DNA of 5,223 nucleotides from Pseudonocardia sp. (lineage in GTDB: Bacteria; Actinomycetota; Actinomycetes; Mycobacteriales; Pseudonocardiaceae). Below the pieces are notes generated by a model. It did not search any database. It was not told the origin of the DNA and was given only the letters and a program-made list of their open reading frames with translations. The position numbers were made by a program, and so were the translations under genes. The stretch covers positions 1 through 5,223 of the forward strand of contig JASLAP010000637.1 in the NCBI GenBank assembly GCA_030147065.1, in the 5' to 3' direction. Within the stretch, counting starts at the first letter, position 1, and each line of letters begins with the position of its first letter. Of this stretch, positions 1 through 5,223 are shown piece by piece.

Positions 1-1176
1 GGCCCCGCCGCGGCTGCCTCGCCGGCTCCCGGCCCGGTGGGTGCGCCGCCGCGACCCCGGCGGGCGCCCTGGGAGGACCGGCTCAAAGCGGCACGCGCGG
101 CACTGCGCGCCGGCCGGGCGGCCGAGGCGCAGCGGCTGGTCCGCGAGGCCGCCCAGCTCGCCGGCCCGGACGGCGGCCCGCCGATCCGGGCGGTCACCGA
201 CGAGGTCGACGCCGTGCTGGCCGACGCCGAGGTGCGCTGGCGGGCCGCGACGGGCGCCTGCGAGGCCCGCCGGTTCGTCGAGGCCGTGGAGCACCTGGAG
301 CACCTGGCCCGGGTCGCGGCCGACGTGCACGACCCCATCGCACTGCTGGCCACGGCCCGGGCCGAGGTCGAGGGGGCCGACCGCGCGGTCGCCGAGTCGC
401 TCGCCGGGCCGGCGGCGGACCGGGCCGCGGCACTGCTGGCCGTGCTGGAGCGCTGCCCCGGCCACCCCGGGGCGACCGCCGCGCTGGCCGACCTGCCGGT
501 CGCTCCGCCGGCGTGGGTGAGCGCGGCCCGCGACGGCCGCGGTGACGTGCTGGTGCTGTGGGGCGCCTCGCCCACCGCCGGAGTGGTCTACAAGGTCAGC
601 CGGCTGCGCCCGGACGGGTCGTGGCAGGTCGTCGGGCGGGTCGGCGGCACCTCGCTGGACGACGGTGGGGCCCCGCCCGGGGTGGAGGCCCCGGTCTACG
701 CGGTCGCCGCGGTGCAGGCCGGCCGGGCCTCGCCACCGACCCGCTCGGACGGGCCGGTGCTGGCCGCGGCCCCGCCACCGGTCGCCGCGACGGTCCCGCA
801 GCCCGGGCAGCCGGCCGAGCAGGCAGGCGGGTCGGCCGACGACCGAGCGGGCGAACCGGGTGGGCAGCCGGCGTCCGCCGACCCGGGACCGGTCACCGGC
901 CCGGACGACCCGCCCCGGCCCACGGCGGTGCGCGCCGAACGGCTCGCCGGCGGTTCGGTGCGGGTCACGTGGAGCCCACCGGCCGGGACCGCACCGGGGG
1001 TGGCGCAGTACCGCGTCCGCGCCGGTACCGGCCCGGACGGCTGGCGGGTGGTCGGGCGCACCGCCGCGACCGAGATCGAGGACGGCGGCGCGCCGGCCGG
1101 TGACGTCCCGGTCTACGCGGTCAGCGCGGCCGTCGACGGTGTCCGATCGGCGGAGGCCCGCTCGGACGGCAGCTGA
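1..1176 (+). CDS. Helical-region plus tandem FN3-like repeat protein, 5' end missing
   Basis: The reading frame is open from the first base of the window to the TGA at 1174-1176 (391 codons visible), so the true start lies to the left; the GTG at 37 is in a Pro/Ala-rich stretch and is probably internal. Visible order: a Pro/Ala linker (codons 1-22), an Ala/Arg/Glu-rich region that looks all-helical and TPR-like or coiled (about 24-165), a first fibronectin-III-like domain (169-252), a low-complexity Pro/Ala/Gly/Asp linker (253-303) and a second FN3-like domain (304-391). The two FN3-like copies share parallel motifs, VVGR, then DDGGAP or EDGGAP, then PVYAV, and end in RSDG, so they look like an internal duplication. 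No membrane segment or signal peptide is visible in this part. The function is unknown to me. FN3 repeats usually serve as binding or spacer modules. Its position upstream of the TerC-like gene on the same strand suggests, but does not prove, a role in the same stress system. An N-terminal catalytic or zinc-binding domain outside the window is possible. Confidence 0.75.
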   Translation, partial: GPAAAASPAPGPVGAPPRPRRAPWEDRLKAARAALRAGRAAEAQRLVREAAQLAGPDGGPPIRAVTDEVDAVLADAEVRWRAATGACEARRFVEAVEHLEHLARVAADVHDPIALLATARAEVEGADRAVAESLAGPAADRAAALLAVLERCPGHPGATAALADLPVAPPAWVSAARDGRGDVLVLWGASPTAGVVYKVSRLRPDGSWQVVGRVGGTSLDDGGAPPGVEAPVYAVAAVQAGRASPPTRSDGPVLAAAPPPVAATVPQPGQPAEQAGGSADDRAGEPGGQPASADPGPVTGPDDPPRPTAVRAERLAGGSVRVTWSPPAGTAPGVAQYRVRAGTGPDGWRVVGRTAATEIEDGGAPAGDVPVYAVSAAVDGVRSAEARSDGS

Positions 1177-1267
1177 TTACGCCGACGGGTGCTTTCGGTG
1201 CCCGGTCGGTGACGGCCGGGTGTGATCTCGGATGCCTGAGCCGAAACGGGGCACACCGGGCGGGTGC

Positions 1268-1293
1268 GGAACGTTGCACCGCTACGGTGTCGG
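1268..1293 (+). promoter_or_regulatory. Weak candidate promoter/operator upstream of the TerC-like gene
   Basis: In the 166-bp gap before the membrane-protein gene, GGAAC at 1268-1272 resembles the -35 element of ECF sigma factor promoters, and GTC at 1289-1291 lies 16 bases further on, about where an ECF -10 would fall. The same stretch contains the small inverted repeat CACCG-CTA-CGGTG at 1277-1289, which could be an operator. Both matches are short and could arise by chance in such GC-rich DNA. No convincing housekeeping -35/-10 pair was seen. The rest of the gap holds only a weak CCGGG inverted repeat near 1201-1220 and an 8-bp palindrome TGCATGCA at 1312-1319. Confidence 0.22.
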
Positions 1294-1342
1294 TCGACGC
1301 ACCGCGGATCTTGCATGCACGGGGGACGGGAAACAGAGGGAC

Positions 1343-2500
1343 ATGAACCTACGAATCTTCGGGCTCTCCTACCTGGTGACGATCGTGTCGCTGGTGGTGG
1401 CTTTCGTCTACGGAAGCTGGGAGGCGCTCATCCTCTGTGCCATCCTGGGCATCCTGGAGATCTCGCTGTCGTTCGACAACGCGGTGGTCAACGCCACCGT
1501 GCTGGAACGGATGAGCGAGTTCTGGCAGAAGATCTTCCTGACCATCGGCATCCTCATCGCCGTGTTCGGCATGCGGCTGGTCTTCCCGCTGGTCATCGTG
1601 GCCGTCACGGCGGACCTGAACCCGGCCGAGGCGCTCACCCTGGCCCTGGAGCGGCGCCCCGAGGACGATCCGACGAGCTACGCGTACCTGCTCAACGAGG
1701 CCTACCCGCAGATCGCCGCCTTCGGCGGCATGTTCCTGTTCATGCTGTTCCTGGACTGGGTCTTCGAGAACCGCGACATCAAGTGGCTGACCTGGCTGGA
1801 GCGCCCGCTGGCCCGCATCGGCGCGCTCAGCCGGCTCTCGGTGGTGCTGGCCGTGGTCGCGCTGGTGCTGCTGGCCCAGTTCCTCGCCGAGGACCCCGCC
1901 GTGGTGCTGGTCGCCGGCTCGCTCGGGCTGGTGACCTACCTCGCCGTGAACGGCCTGGGCGACCTGTTCGAGCAGGCCGGCGGTCTGGACGAGGACGAGC
2001 CCGTGGACCGGTCCACCGGGCAGGGGGCCCCGGTCGCCACCGACCGCGGCACCGGCCCGTCGCAGCTGGCCAAGGCCACCGGCAAGGCCGGGTTCTTCCT
2101 GTTCCTCTACCTCGAGGTGCTGGACGCCGCGTTCTCCTTCGACGGTGTCATCGGCGCCTTCGCGATCACCACCGACCCGATCATCATCGCGCTGGGCCTG
2201 GGTCTGATCGGGGCCATGTTCGTCCGCTCGCTGACGGTGTTCCTGGTCCGCAAGGGCACCCTGCAGGACTATGTCTACCTCGAGCACGGCGCGCACTGGG
2301 CGATCGGTGCCCTGGCCACCATCCTGCTGGTCGGCATCGGCTACCACGTCAACGAGATCGTCACCGGCCTGATCGGGGTGGCATTCATCGGTGCCGCGTT
2401 CCTGTCCAGCATCCTGCGCAACCGGCGGCTGGCCGCGGAGGGTGTCGACACCCGCAAGACGGCCGACGAGATCGCCGCCGAGAAGGCCGAGCACGTCTGA
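1343..2500 (+). CDS. DUF475 family TerC-like integral membrane protein
   Basis: This predicts a 385-residue multi-pass inner-membrane protein of the DUF475 family, distantly related to TerC. TerC-type proteins are linked to tellurite resistance and to metal homeostasis or efflux; the exact substrate of DUF475 members is not known to me. Hydrophobic segments cover roughly residues 8-38, 64-90, 122-141, 165-205, 250-300 and 320-356. The protein has two similar halves, each with an acidic in-membrane motif: LEISLSFDNAVVNATVL around residues 38-54 (E39, D45) and EVLDAAFSFDGVIGAF around 258-273 (E258, D261, D267). These SFDN/SFDG acidic residues are the family signature and likely metal ligands. 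A hydrophilic Asp/Gly-rich loop at about 212-245 joins the halves, and the charged tail (359-385) is probably cytoplasmic. I chose the ATG at 1343 because the protein then starts as family members do and AGAGGG lies at 1335-1340, although the 2-base gap after it is short; the in-frame ATG at 1232 would add a non-hydrophobic leader and has no clear ribosome site. It probably shares a transcript, at least in part, with terD 102 bp downstream. Confidence 0.92.
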   Translation: MNLRIFGLSYLVTIVSLVVAFVYGSWEALILCAILGILEISLSFDNAVVNATVLERMSEFWQKIFLTIGILIAVFGMRLVFPLVIVAVTADLNPAEALTLALERRPEDDPTSYAYLLNEAYPQIAAFGGMFLFMLFLDWVFENRDIKWLTWLERPLARIGALSRLSVVLAVVALVLLAQFLAEDPAVVLVAGSLGLVTYLAVNGLGDLFEQAGGLDEDEPVDRSTGQGAPVATDRGTGPSQLAKATGKAGFFLFLYLEVLDAAFSFDGVIGAFAITTDPIIIALGLGLIGAMFVRSLTVFLVRKGTLQDYVYLEHGAHWAIGALATILLVGIGYHVNEIVTGLIGVAFIGAAFLSSILRNRRLAAEGVDTRKTADEIAAEKAEHV

Positions 2501-2506
2501 CCCGGT

Positions 2507-2537
2507 CCGGCCACCGGTCCGCGCGACCGGTGGCCGG
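2507..2537 (+). terminator. Hairpin in the TerC-like/terD spacer (terminator or attenuator)
   Basis: A perfect 13-bp inverted repeat pairs 2507-2519 (core GGCCACCGGTC) with 2525-2537 (core GACCGGTGGCC) around a 5-base loop; after one mismatch, two more pairs can form outside. It starts seven bases after the stop codon of the membrane-protein gene. There is no T-run after it, which is common in actinobacterial hairpins. It could end or attenuate transcription before terD, or protect the 3' end of the upstream message. Which of these is true cannot be read from the sequence. Confidence 0.6.
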
Positions 2538-2549
2538 TCCCGTCCCTGC

Positions 2550-2582
2550 CCGACCGTCCACCGACCGTCCCCCGACCGTCCA
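2550..2582 (+). repeat. Three tandem 11-bp direct repeats upstream of terD
   Basis: Three head-to-tail copies of CCGACCGTCCA lie at 2550-2560, 2561-2571 and 2572-2582; the middle copy ends in C instead of A, and the other bases are identical. The period of 11 bp is close to one DNA helical turn, so a protein bound to each copy would sit on the same face of the helix. The last copy ends 20 bases before the terD ATG and 9 bases before its GGAG ribosome site at 2592-2595. It may be an operator or activator array, or a replication-slippage repeat with no function. Confidence 0.85.
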
Positions 2583-2602
2583 CTGTCGAACGGAGCACGT
2601 CG

Positions 2603-3178
2603 ATGTCCGTCAACCTCACCAAGGGCCAGCAGGTCTCGCTCACCAAGCGCGGGGGCGGCGGGCTGACCGTCGTCCGGATGGGGCTGGGCTGGGACGCGGT
2701 CAAGAAGCGCGGCCTGTTCGGCTCGCGCTCCCAGTCGATCGACCTGGACGCCTCGGCGCTGCTGTTCGACGGCGCCGCGAACCTGGTCGACGCGGTCTAC
2801 TTCGGGCAGCTGCGCAGCCGGGACGGCTCGGTGCAGCACACCGGGGACAACCTGACCGGCGAGGGCGAGGGCGACGACGAGTCGGTGCTGGTCGACCTGA
2901 CCCGGGTGCCGGCGACGGTCACCCAGATCGTGTTCACCGTCAACTCCTTCACCGGCCAGGACTTCTCCCAGATCGAGAACGCCTACTGCCGGCTGGTCGA
3001 CGAGACCACCAACGACGAGCTGGCCCGCTACGAGCTCACCGGCTCCGGCCGGCACAACGCGCAGATCATGGCCAAGGTGAGCCGCGCGGGCGGCGGCTGG
3101 ACGATGACCGCGATCGGCGCGATCGCCAGCGGGCAGACCTTCCAGGACCTGGTGCCGGCCACCACCGCGCACCTGTAG
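2603..3178 (+). CDS. terD: TerD family tellurium resistance / calcium-binding stress protein
   Basis: This 191-residue protein is a full-length single TerD domain. TerD proteins are soluble beta-sandwich proteins that bind calcium and are thought to act with TerB and TerC-like membrane proteins in metal or stress sensing; their biochemical task is not settled. The signature parts are visible in order: GLGWD (27-31), DLDASALLFD (47-56), RDGSVQHTGDN (73-83), the acidic GEGEGDDE (86-93) and the late FTVNSF, FSQIENAYCRLVDE and ARYEL strands. D31, D47, D49, D82, D91, D92 and E93 are candidate calcium ligands. Between GLGWD and DLDAS there is a longer basic insert, about KKRGLFGSRSQS (34-45), as I recall from an actinobacterial subgroup of TerD. 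The ATG at 2603 is supported by GGAG at 2592-2595, seven bases upstream, and by the usual MSVNLTKGQ start. It has no signal peptide. It follows the DUF475 gene on the same strand, but a hairpin and phased repeats lie between, so it may have separate control. Confidence 0.95.
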   Translation: MSVNLTKGQQVSLTKRGGGGLTVVRMGLGWDAVKKRGLFGSRSQSIDLDASALLFDGAANLVDAVYFGQLRSRDGSVQHTGDNLTGEGEGDDESVLVDLTRVPATVTQIVFTVNSFTGQDFSQIENAYCRLVDETTNDELARYELTGSGRHNAQIMAKVSRAGGGWTMTAIGAIASGQTFQDLVPATTAHL

Positions 3179-3196
3179 CACCGCGTTCGATCGGCA

Positions 3197-3244
3197 CGAC
3201 GTGCAACGGCCCCGGCGGGATCCCGCCGGGGCCGTTGCGCGTCG
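3197..3244. terminator. Bidirectional palindromic terminator between convergent terD and terB
   Basis: An 18-bp perfect inverted repeat with no spacer (3203-3220 against 3221-3238) is centred on GGGATCCC. Past a single mismatch at 3202/3239 (a G-U wobble in the plus transcript) five more pairs form, giving a 48-base palindrome. It begins 18 bases after the terD stop and ends 22 bases before the terB stop, so it is placed to end transcription from both directions. As is usual in very GC-rich bacteria, no clear T-tract follows on either side. Confidence 0.85.
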
Positions 3245-3266
3245 GACGCGTTGCGCCCGCGGAGTG

Positions 3267-3722
3267 CTACAGGTCGAACTCGGCGGGAGCGATCCCGACC
3301 GCGTTGCAGGCCTCGCGCACGGCCTGCTTCTCGTCGGCGTCGAAGTTGCCGTCGGCACCGCCGATGATGATCCCGATCTGGATCACCGTGCGGGCCGCGT
3401 CCGGCTTCGACTTCAGCTTGGCGATGGTGGCGATCGCCTCGACCTTGCCGAAGGCGAAGTCCGACTCCAGCTTGCTGGCGTACCAGTTGAACTTCTCCTG
3501 CAGCTCACTGGGCGGGAACACCGACAGCGCGTCGTTGCTGGCGATGAAACCGGCGGTCCGGGTCCGTTCCGCCGGGTCGATGGTGCCGTCCGCGGCCGCG
3601 ATGAGCGCGCACATCGCCATGCTGGCGTTGGCGAACTCCTTGCTCTTGTACTTGCCGACCTGGGTCTTGACCTGACCCGACATGTCGGTGATGCGAGACC
3701 TGAGGGTGTCCCACAGAGCCAT
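3267..3722 (-). CDS. terB: TerB family tellurite resistance protein
   Basis: This encodes a 151-residue TerB, the usual length for a stand-alone member. TerB is a small all-helical cytoplasmic protein that binds metal ions and has been proposed to partner TerC at the membrane. The two family motifs are clear: ALIAAADGTIDPAE (39-52; D45, D49, E52) and IIIGGADGNFDADE (118-131; D124, D128, D130, E131), whose acidic residues form the likely metal sites. The N-terminus MALWDTLRSRITDMSGQVKT and the KSKEFANASMAMCALIA stretch also fit. I chose the ATG at 3722-3720 because a strong ribosome site, GAGGAAGGA at 3736-3728, sits five bases upstream; the frame stays open further upstream only as a shadow inside the HAD gene. 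It starts 41 bp after the HAD stop on the same strand, so it is probably the last gene of the stiP-like/HAD operon. A 7-bp inverted repeat (3723-3729 with 3760-3766) spans that gap and its left arm touches the ribosome site. The gene converges with terD. Confidence 0.94.
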   Translation of the reverse strand: MALWDTLRSRITDMSGQVKTQVGKYKSKEFANASMAMCALIAAADGTIDPAERTRTAGFIASNDALSVFPPSELQEKFNWYASKLESDFAFGKVEAIATIAKLKSKPDAARTVIQIGIIIGGADGNFDADEKQAVREACNAVGIAPAEFDL

Positions 3723-3763
3723 TGAAGTCCTTCCTCGTCGCGAGTGGTTCGTCGCGGTCGACT

Positions 3764-4621
3764 TCACAGCCTGCCAGAGAGCGGTGCCACCGCGGCGGCG
3801 GCCCGGTCGCGCAGCCAGTCCAGCAGTTCCGCCCCGGCGGCGGCGCCCGTCGCCGCGGTCACGTGCAGGTGCGGCAGGGTGAACCCGGTCTCGGCGAGCT
3901 CGCCGTGGGCCGGGCGGACGGCGATGTCGGCCGCCCGCAGCAGGTCGGCGTCGAGCAGCGAGTCCCCGGCCGCCAGCAGCGGCCCGCCCCCGGTGCGGGC
4001 CAGCACCTCCGCCGCCGCGGCGGACTTGGTCAGCGGCCGGGGGACCGCGTAGACCTTGCGGCCCTGCAGCGACACCGCCCAGCCCCGCGGAGCGCACCAG
4101 GCGGCCAGCTCCGGCACCCAGGCCACCGGCAGCGCGGCCCGGTCCACCACCGCGTAGGCGAACATCTCCGAGGCCAGGCGCAGGTTCAGCACGAACTCCC
4201 CGGAGACCGCGCGCAGGTGCGCGCTGATCTCGTCGGCCGGGGCGCAGCCGGCCAGCCGGGCCCGCACCGCGGCCGTCCAGTCCGGGTCGGGCACGCCGTC
4301 GACCAGCAGGTGGCCGCCGTTGCTGGCCACCGCGTAGCGGGCCGGCGGGCCCGGCAGGTGCACCCGGGCCAGCTGTTCGGGCGTGCGCGTGGTGGTCGGT
4401 ACCACCGTGGCCACCGCCCGCAACTGCTCGAACGCGGCCACCCCGGCCTCGGTCATGAACGACAGCGGGGCCCCGCGGTACACCTCCACGCACAGCAGCC
4501 GCGGCGCCTCGTGGTCGGGTCCGGGCAGGTCCAGCGCGGCCGCCGAGTAGATCGTGGTGCGGTCCAGGTCCAGGCAGACCACCGGGCGGGCGCCGGTCGT
4601 CGCGGTGGTGTCAGCGCTCAC
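3764..4621 (-). CDS. HAD superfamily phosphatase of the Ter-associated type
   Basis: This 285-residue protein is a haloacid-dehalogenase superfamily hydrolase with a Cof-like layout; such enzymes remove phosphate through an aspartyl-phosphate intermediate. All four motifs are visible: motif I CLDLDRT with D18 as nucleophile and D20 as acid/base, motif II Thr in VPTTTRT (about T77-T79), motif III Lys in PLTKS (K199), and motif IV GDSLLD (D220, D224) for magnesium. A cap domain probably lies between motif II and motif III, after ASNGG (99-103). The substrate cannot be read from sequence. HAD genes next to stiP-like genes are recurrent in Ter loci and are predicted to act on a phosphorylated sugar or nucleoside-like intermediate. 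The GTG start at 4621 shares GTGA with the upstream TGA stop, and no good ribosome site lies before it, so translation is probably coupled to the stiP-like gene. TerB follows 41 bp downstream. Confidence 0.9.
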   Translation of the reverse strand: MSADTTATTGARPVVCLDLDRTTIYSAAALDLPGPDHEAPRLLCVEVYRGAPLSFMTEAGVAAFEQLRAVATVVPTTTRTPEQLARVHLPGPPARYAVASNGGHLLVDGVPDPDWTAAVRARLAGCAPADEISAHLRAVSGEFVLNLRLASEMFAYAVVDRAALPVAWVPELAAWCAPRGWAVSLQGRKVYAVPRPLTKSAAAAEVLARTGGGPLLAAGDSLLDADLLRAADIAVRPAHGELAETGFTLPHLHVTAATGAAAGAELLDWLRDRAAAAVAPLSGRL

Positions 4622-5223
4622 CGGACGCCGTCGAGCGCGGTGTCGTCGCGAGCCGTGCGGTCCCGCGGCGGGCTGTCACCCGTGGTGCTGTGGCCGTCGG
4701 CGCCGGTCGCGCCGCGGGTGTAGCGGGGGTGGATCAGCCCGACGCAGCGGTAGGCCAGGCCGGGCACCTCCTCCACGGGCACCCCGCGCCGCTGGGCCAG
4801 CAGCAGCACGTGCGCCAGGTCCGCCGGGGGCGCGGCCGGGTCCACCAGCACCCGCCACGGCACCCGGCGCAGCAGCACCCGGGTGGTCTCCCCGACCCCG
4901 GGCTTGACCAGGTTCGGGTCGCCGAGGTCGTAGTCCTCGACCAGGCGCAGGGCGGCGGCCAGGCCGGCGTGATCGGGCTCGCGGTCGGCGGGGGCGGTCG
5001 TGTCGGTGACACCGTCGAACTGCGCGGTGACCGCGTCCAGGAAGTCGGCCGAGACGTCCGCGCCGGACAGCTCGGCGTAGAACTTGGCGCCGTGGTACTG
5101 GTCCGGGCCCAGGATCGCCGGGTTCAGCACGGTGCGCGAGACCAGCCCGGACACCGTCGAGTTCAGGCAGGCCGACGGGATCAGCCAGTCCTCGCGGGTG
5201 CCGAAGGTGCGCACGCACCGGCC
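4618..5223 (-). CDS. StiP-like putative cysteine protease with PELOTA-like C-terminal domain, 5' end missing
   Basis: The frame is open to the right edge (201 residues visible, stop TGA at 4620-4618), so the N-terminal part is outside the window. The GTG at 5214 is almost certainly internal, since the residues before it (GRC) continue the domain. The visible start, FGTREDWLIPSACLNSTVSG followed by LVSRTVLN, matches my memory of the conserved end of the StiP family; the Cys in PSACLNS (visible residue 19) and the His in YHGAKFY (44) are candidate catalytic residues. After FLDAV (61-65) and an acidic linker (71-85), residues 104-166 (LVKPGVGETTRVLLRRVPWR, then a region ending YRCVGLIHP) resemble the PELOTA_1 RNA-binding domain often fused to StiP. 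The last 35 residues are polar and probably disordered. StiP is named as a putative protease from comparative genomics of Ter-linked biosynthetic loci; its activity is unproven as far as I know. Phosphoribosyltransferase and ATP-grasp genes often accompany it and may lie to the right. It overlaps the HAD gene by four bases. Confidence 0.83.
   Translation of the reverse strand, partial: GRCVRTFGTREDWLIPSACLNSTVSGLVSRTVLNPAILGPDQYHGAKFYAELSGADVSADFLDAVTAQFDGVTDTTAPADREPDHAGLAAALRLVEDYDLGDPNLVKPGVGETTRVLLRRVPWRVLVDPAAPPADLAHVLLLAQRRGVPVEEVPGLAYRCVGLIHPRYTRGATGADGHSTTGDSPPRDRTARDDTALDGVR

Noticed and set aside
1201..1220. CCCGG/CCGGG inverted repeat after the FN3-protein gene as a terminator
   Set aside because: Only five pairs form with a 10-base loop, which is too weak to call in this base composition.
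1232..1342. An upstream ATG at 1232 extending the DUF475 protein by 37 residues
   Set aside because: The added residues are not hydrophobic, there is no clear ribosome site, and family members begin close to the MNLRIFG start at 1343.
1349..3358. A 669-codon open frame on the minus strand opposite the DUF475 and terD genes
   Set aside because: It is antisense to two well-recognised genes and its Gln/His/Arg/Gly-rich product has no domain features; long shadow frames are expected at this GC content.
1264..3675. An 803-codon plus-strand frame running through the DUF475 gene, terD and the antisense of terB
   Set aside because: The product is Arg/Gly/Pro-rich and it crosses the strong terminator at 3197-3244; it is a frame shadow of the real genes.
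3267..4493. A longer terB with a start at 4493
   Set aside because: The extra part overlaps the HAD gene in another frame and is low-complexity; the ATG at 3722 has a strong ribosome site and gives the normal TerB length.
3722..4723. A 333-codon plus-strand frame opposite the HAD gene
   Set aside because: It is antisense to a gene with intact catalytic motifs and encodes an Arg/Gly/His-rich product with no recognisable domain.
5212..5214. GTG at 5214 as the start of the StiP-like gene
   Set aside because: It lies inside the conserved region and the frame stays open to the window edge, so the gene is partial.

Overview
The window comes from a very GC-rich genome with G or C at most third codon positions, which points to an actinobacterium; I cannot place the genus. 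It holds six protein genes, two of them cut by the window edges. Five belong to families of the Ter (tellurium resistance / general stress) network. No RNA gene, mobile element or CRISPR array is visible.

Layout, plus strand: (1) positions 1-1176, the 3' part of a gene whose product has an alpha-helical region, then two fibronectin-type-III-like repeats joined by a Pro/Ala/Gly linker. (2) A 166-bp gap with weak promoter and operator candidates. (3) 1343-2500, a DUF475/TerC-like multi-pass membrane protein. (4) A 102-bp spacer holding a strong hairpin (2507-2537) and three exact-period 11-bp tandem repeats (2550-2582). (5) 2603-3178, a TerD-family protein.

Layout, minus strand, read from the right edge: (6) 5223-4618, the C-terminal part of a protein resembling the StiP putative cysteine protease, with a PELOTA-like C-terminal domain. 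(7) 4621-3764, a HAD-superfamily phosphatase whose GTG start overlaps the stiP-like stop by four bases. (8) 3722-3267, TerB. The two gene sets converge on a nearly perfect palindrome at 3197-3244, which probably terminates transcription from both sides.

The two arms fit the published view of Ter systems. TerC-like, TerD and TerB proteins form a membrane-linked, metal-sensing module. StiP-like and HAD proteins belong to an associated module predicted from comparative genomics to make a nucleoside-like metabolite. Here terB sits at the end of the biosynthetic operon rather than beside terD, so the two modules interlock in one convergent locus. The families are known. The less described parts are the FN3-like neighbour, the phased repeats before terD and the terB placement.
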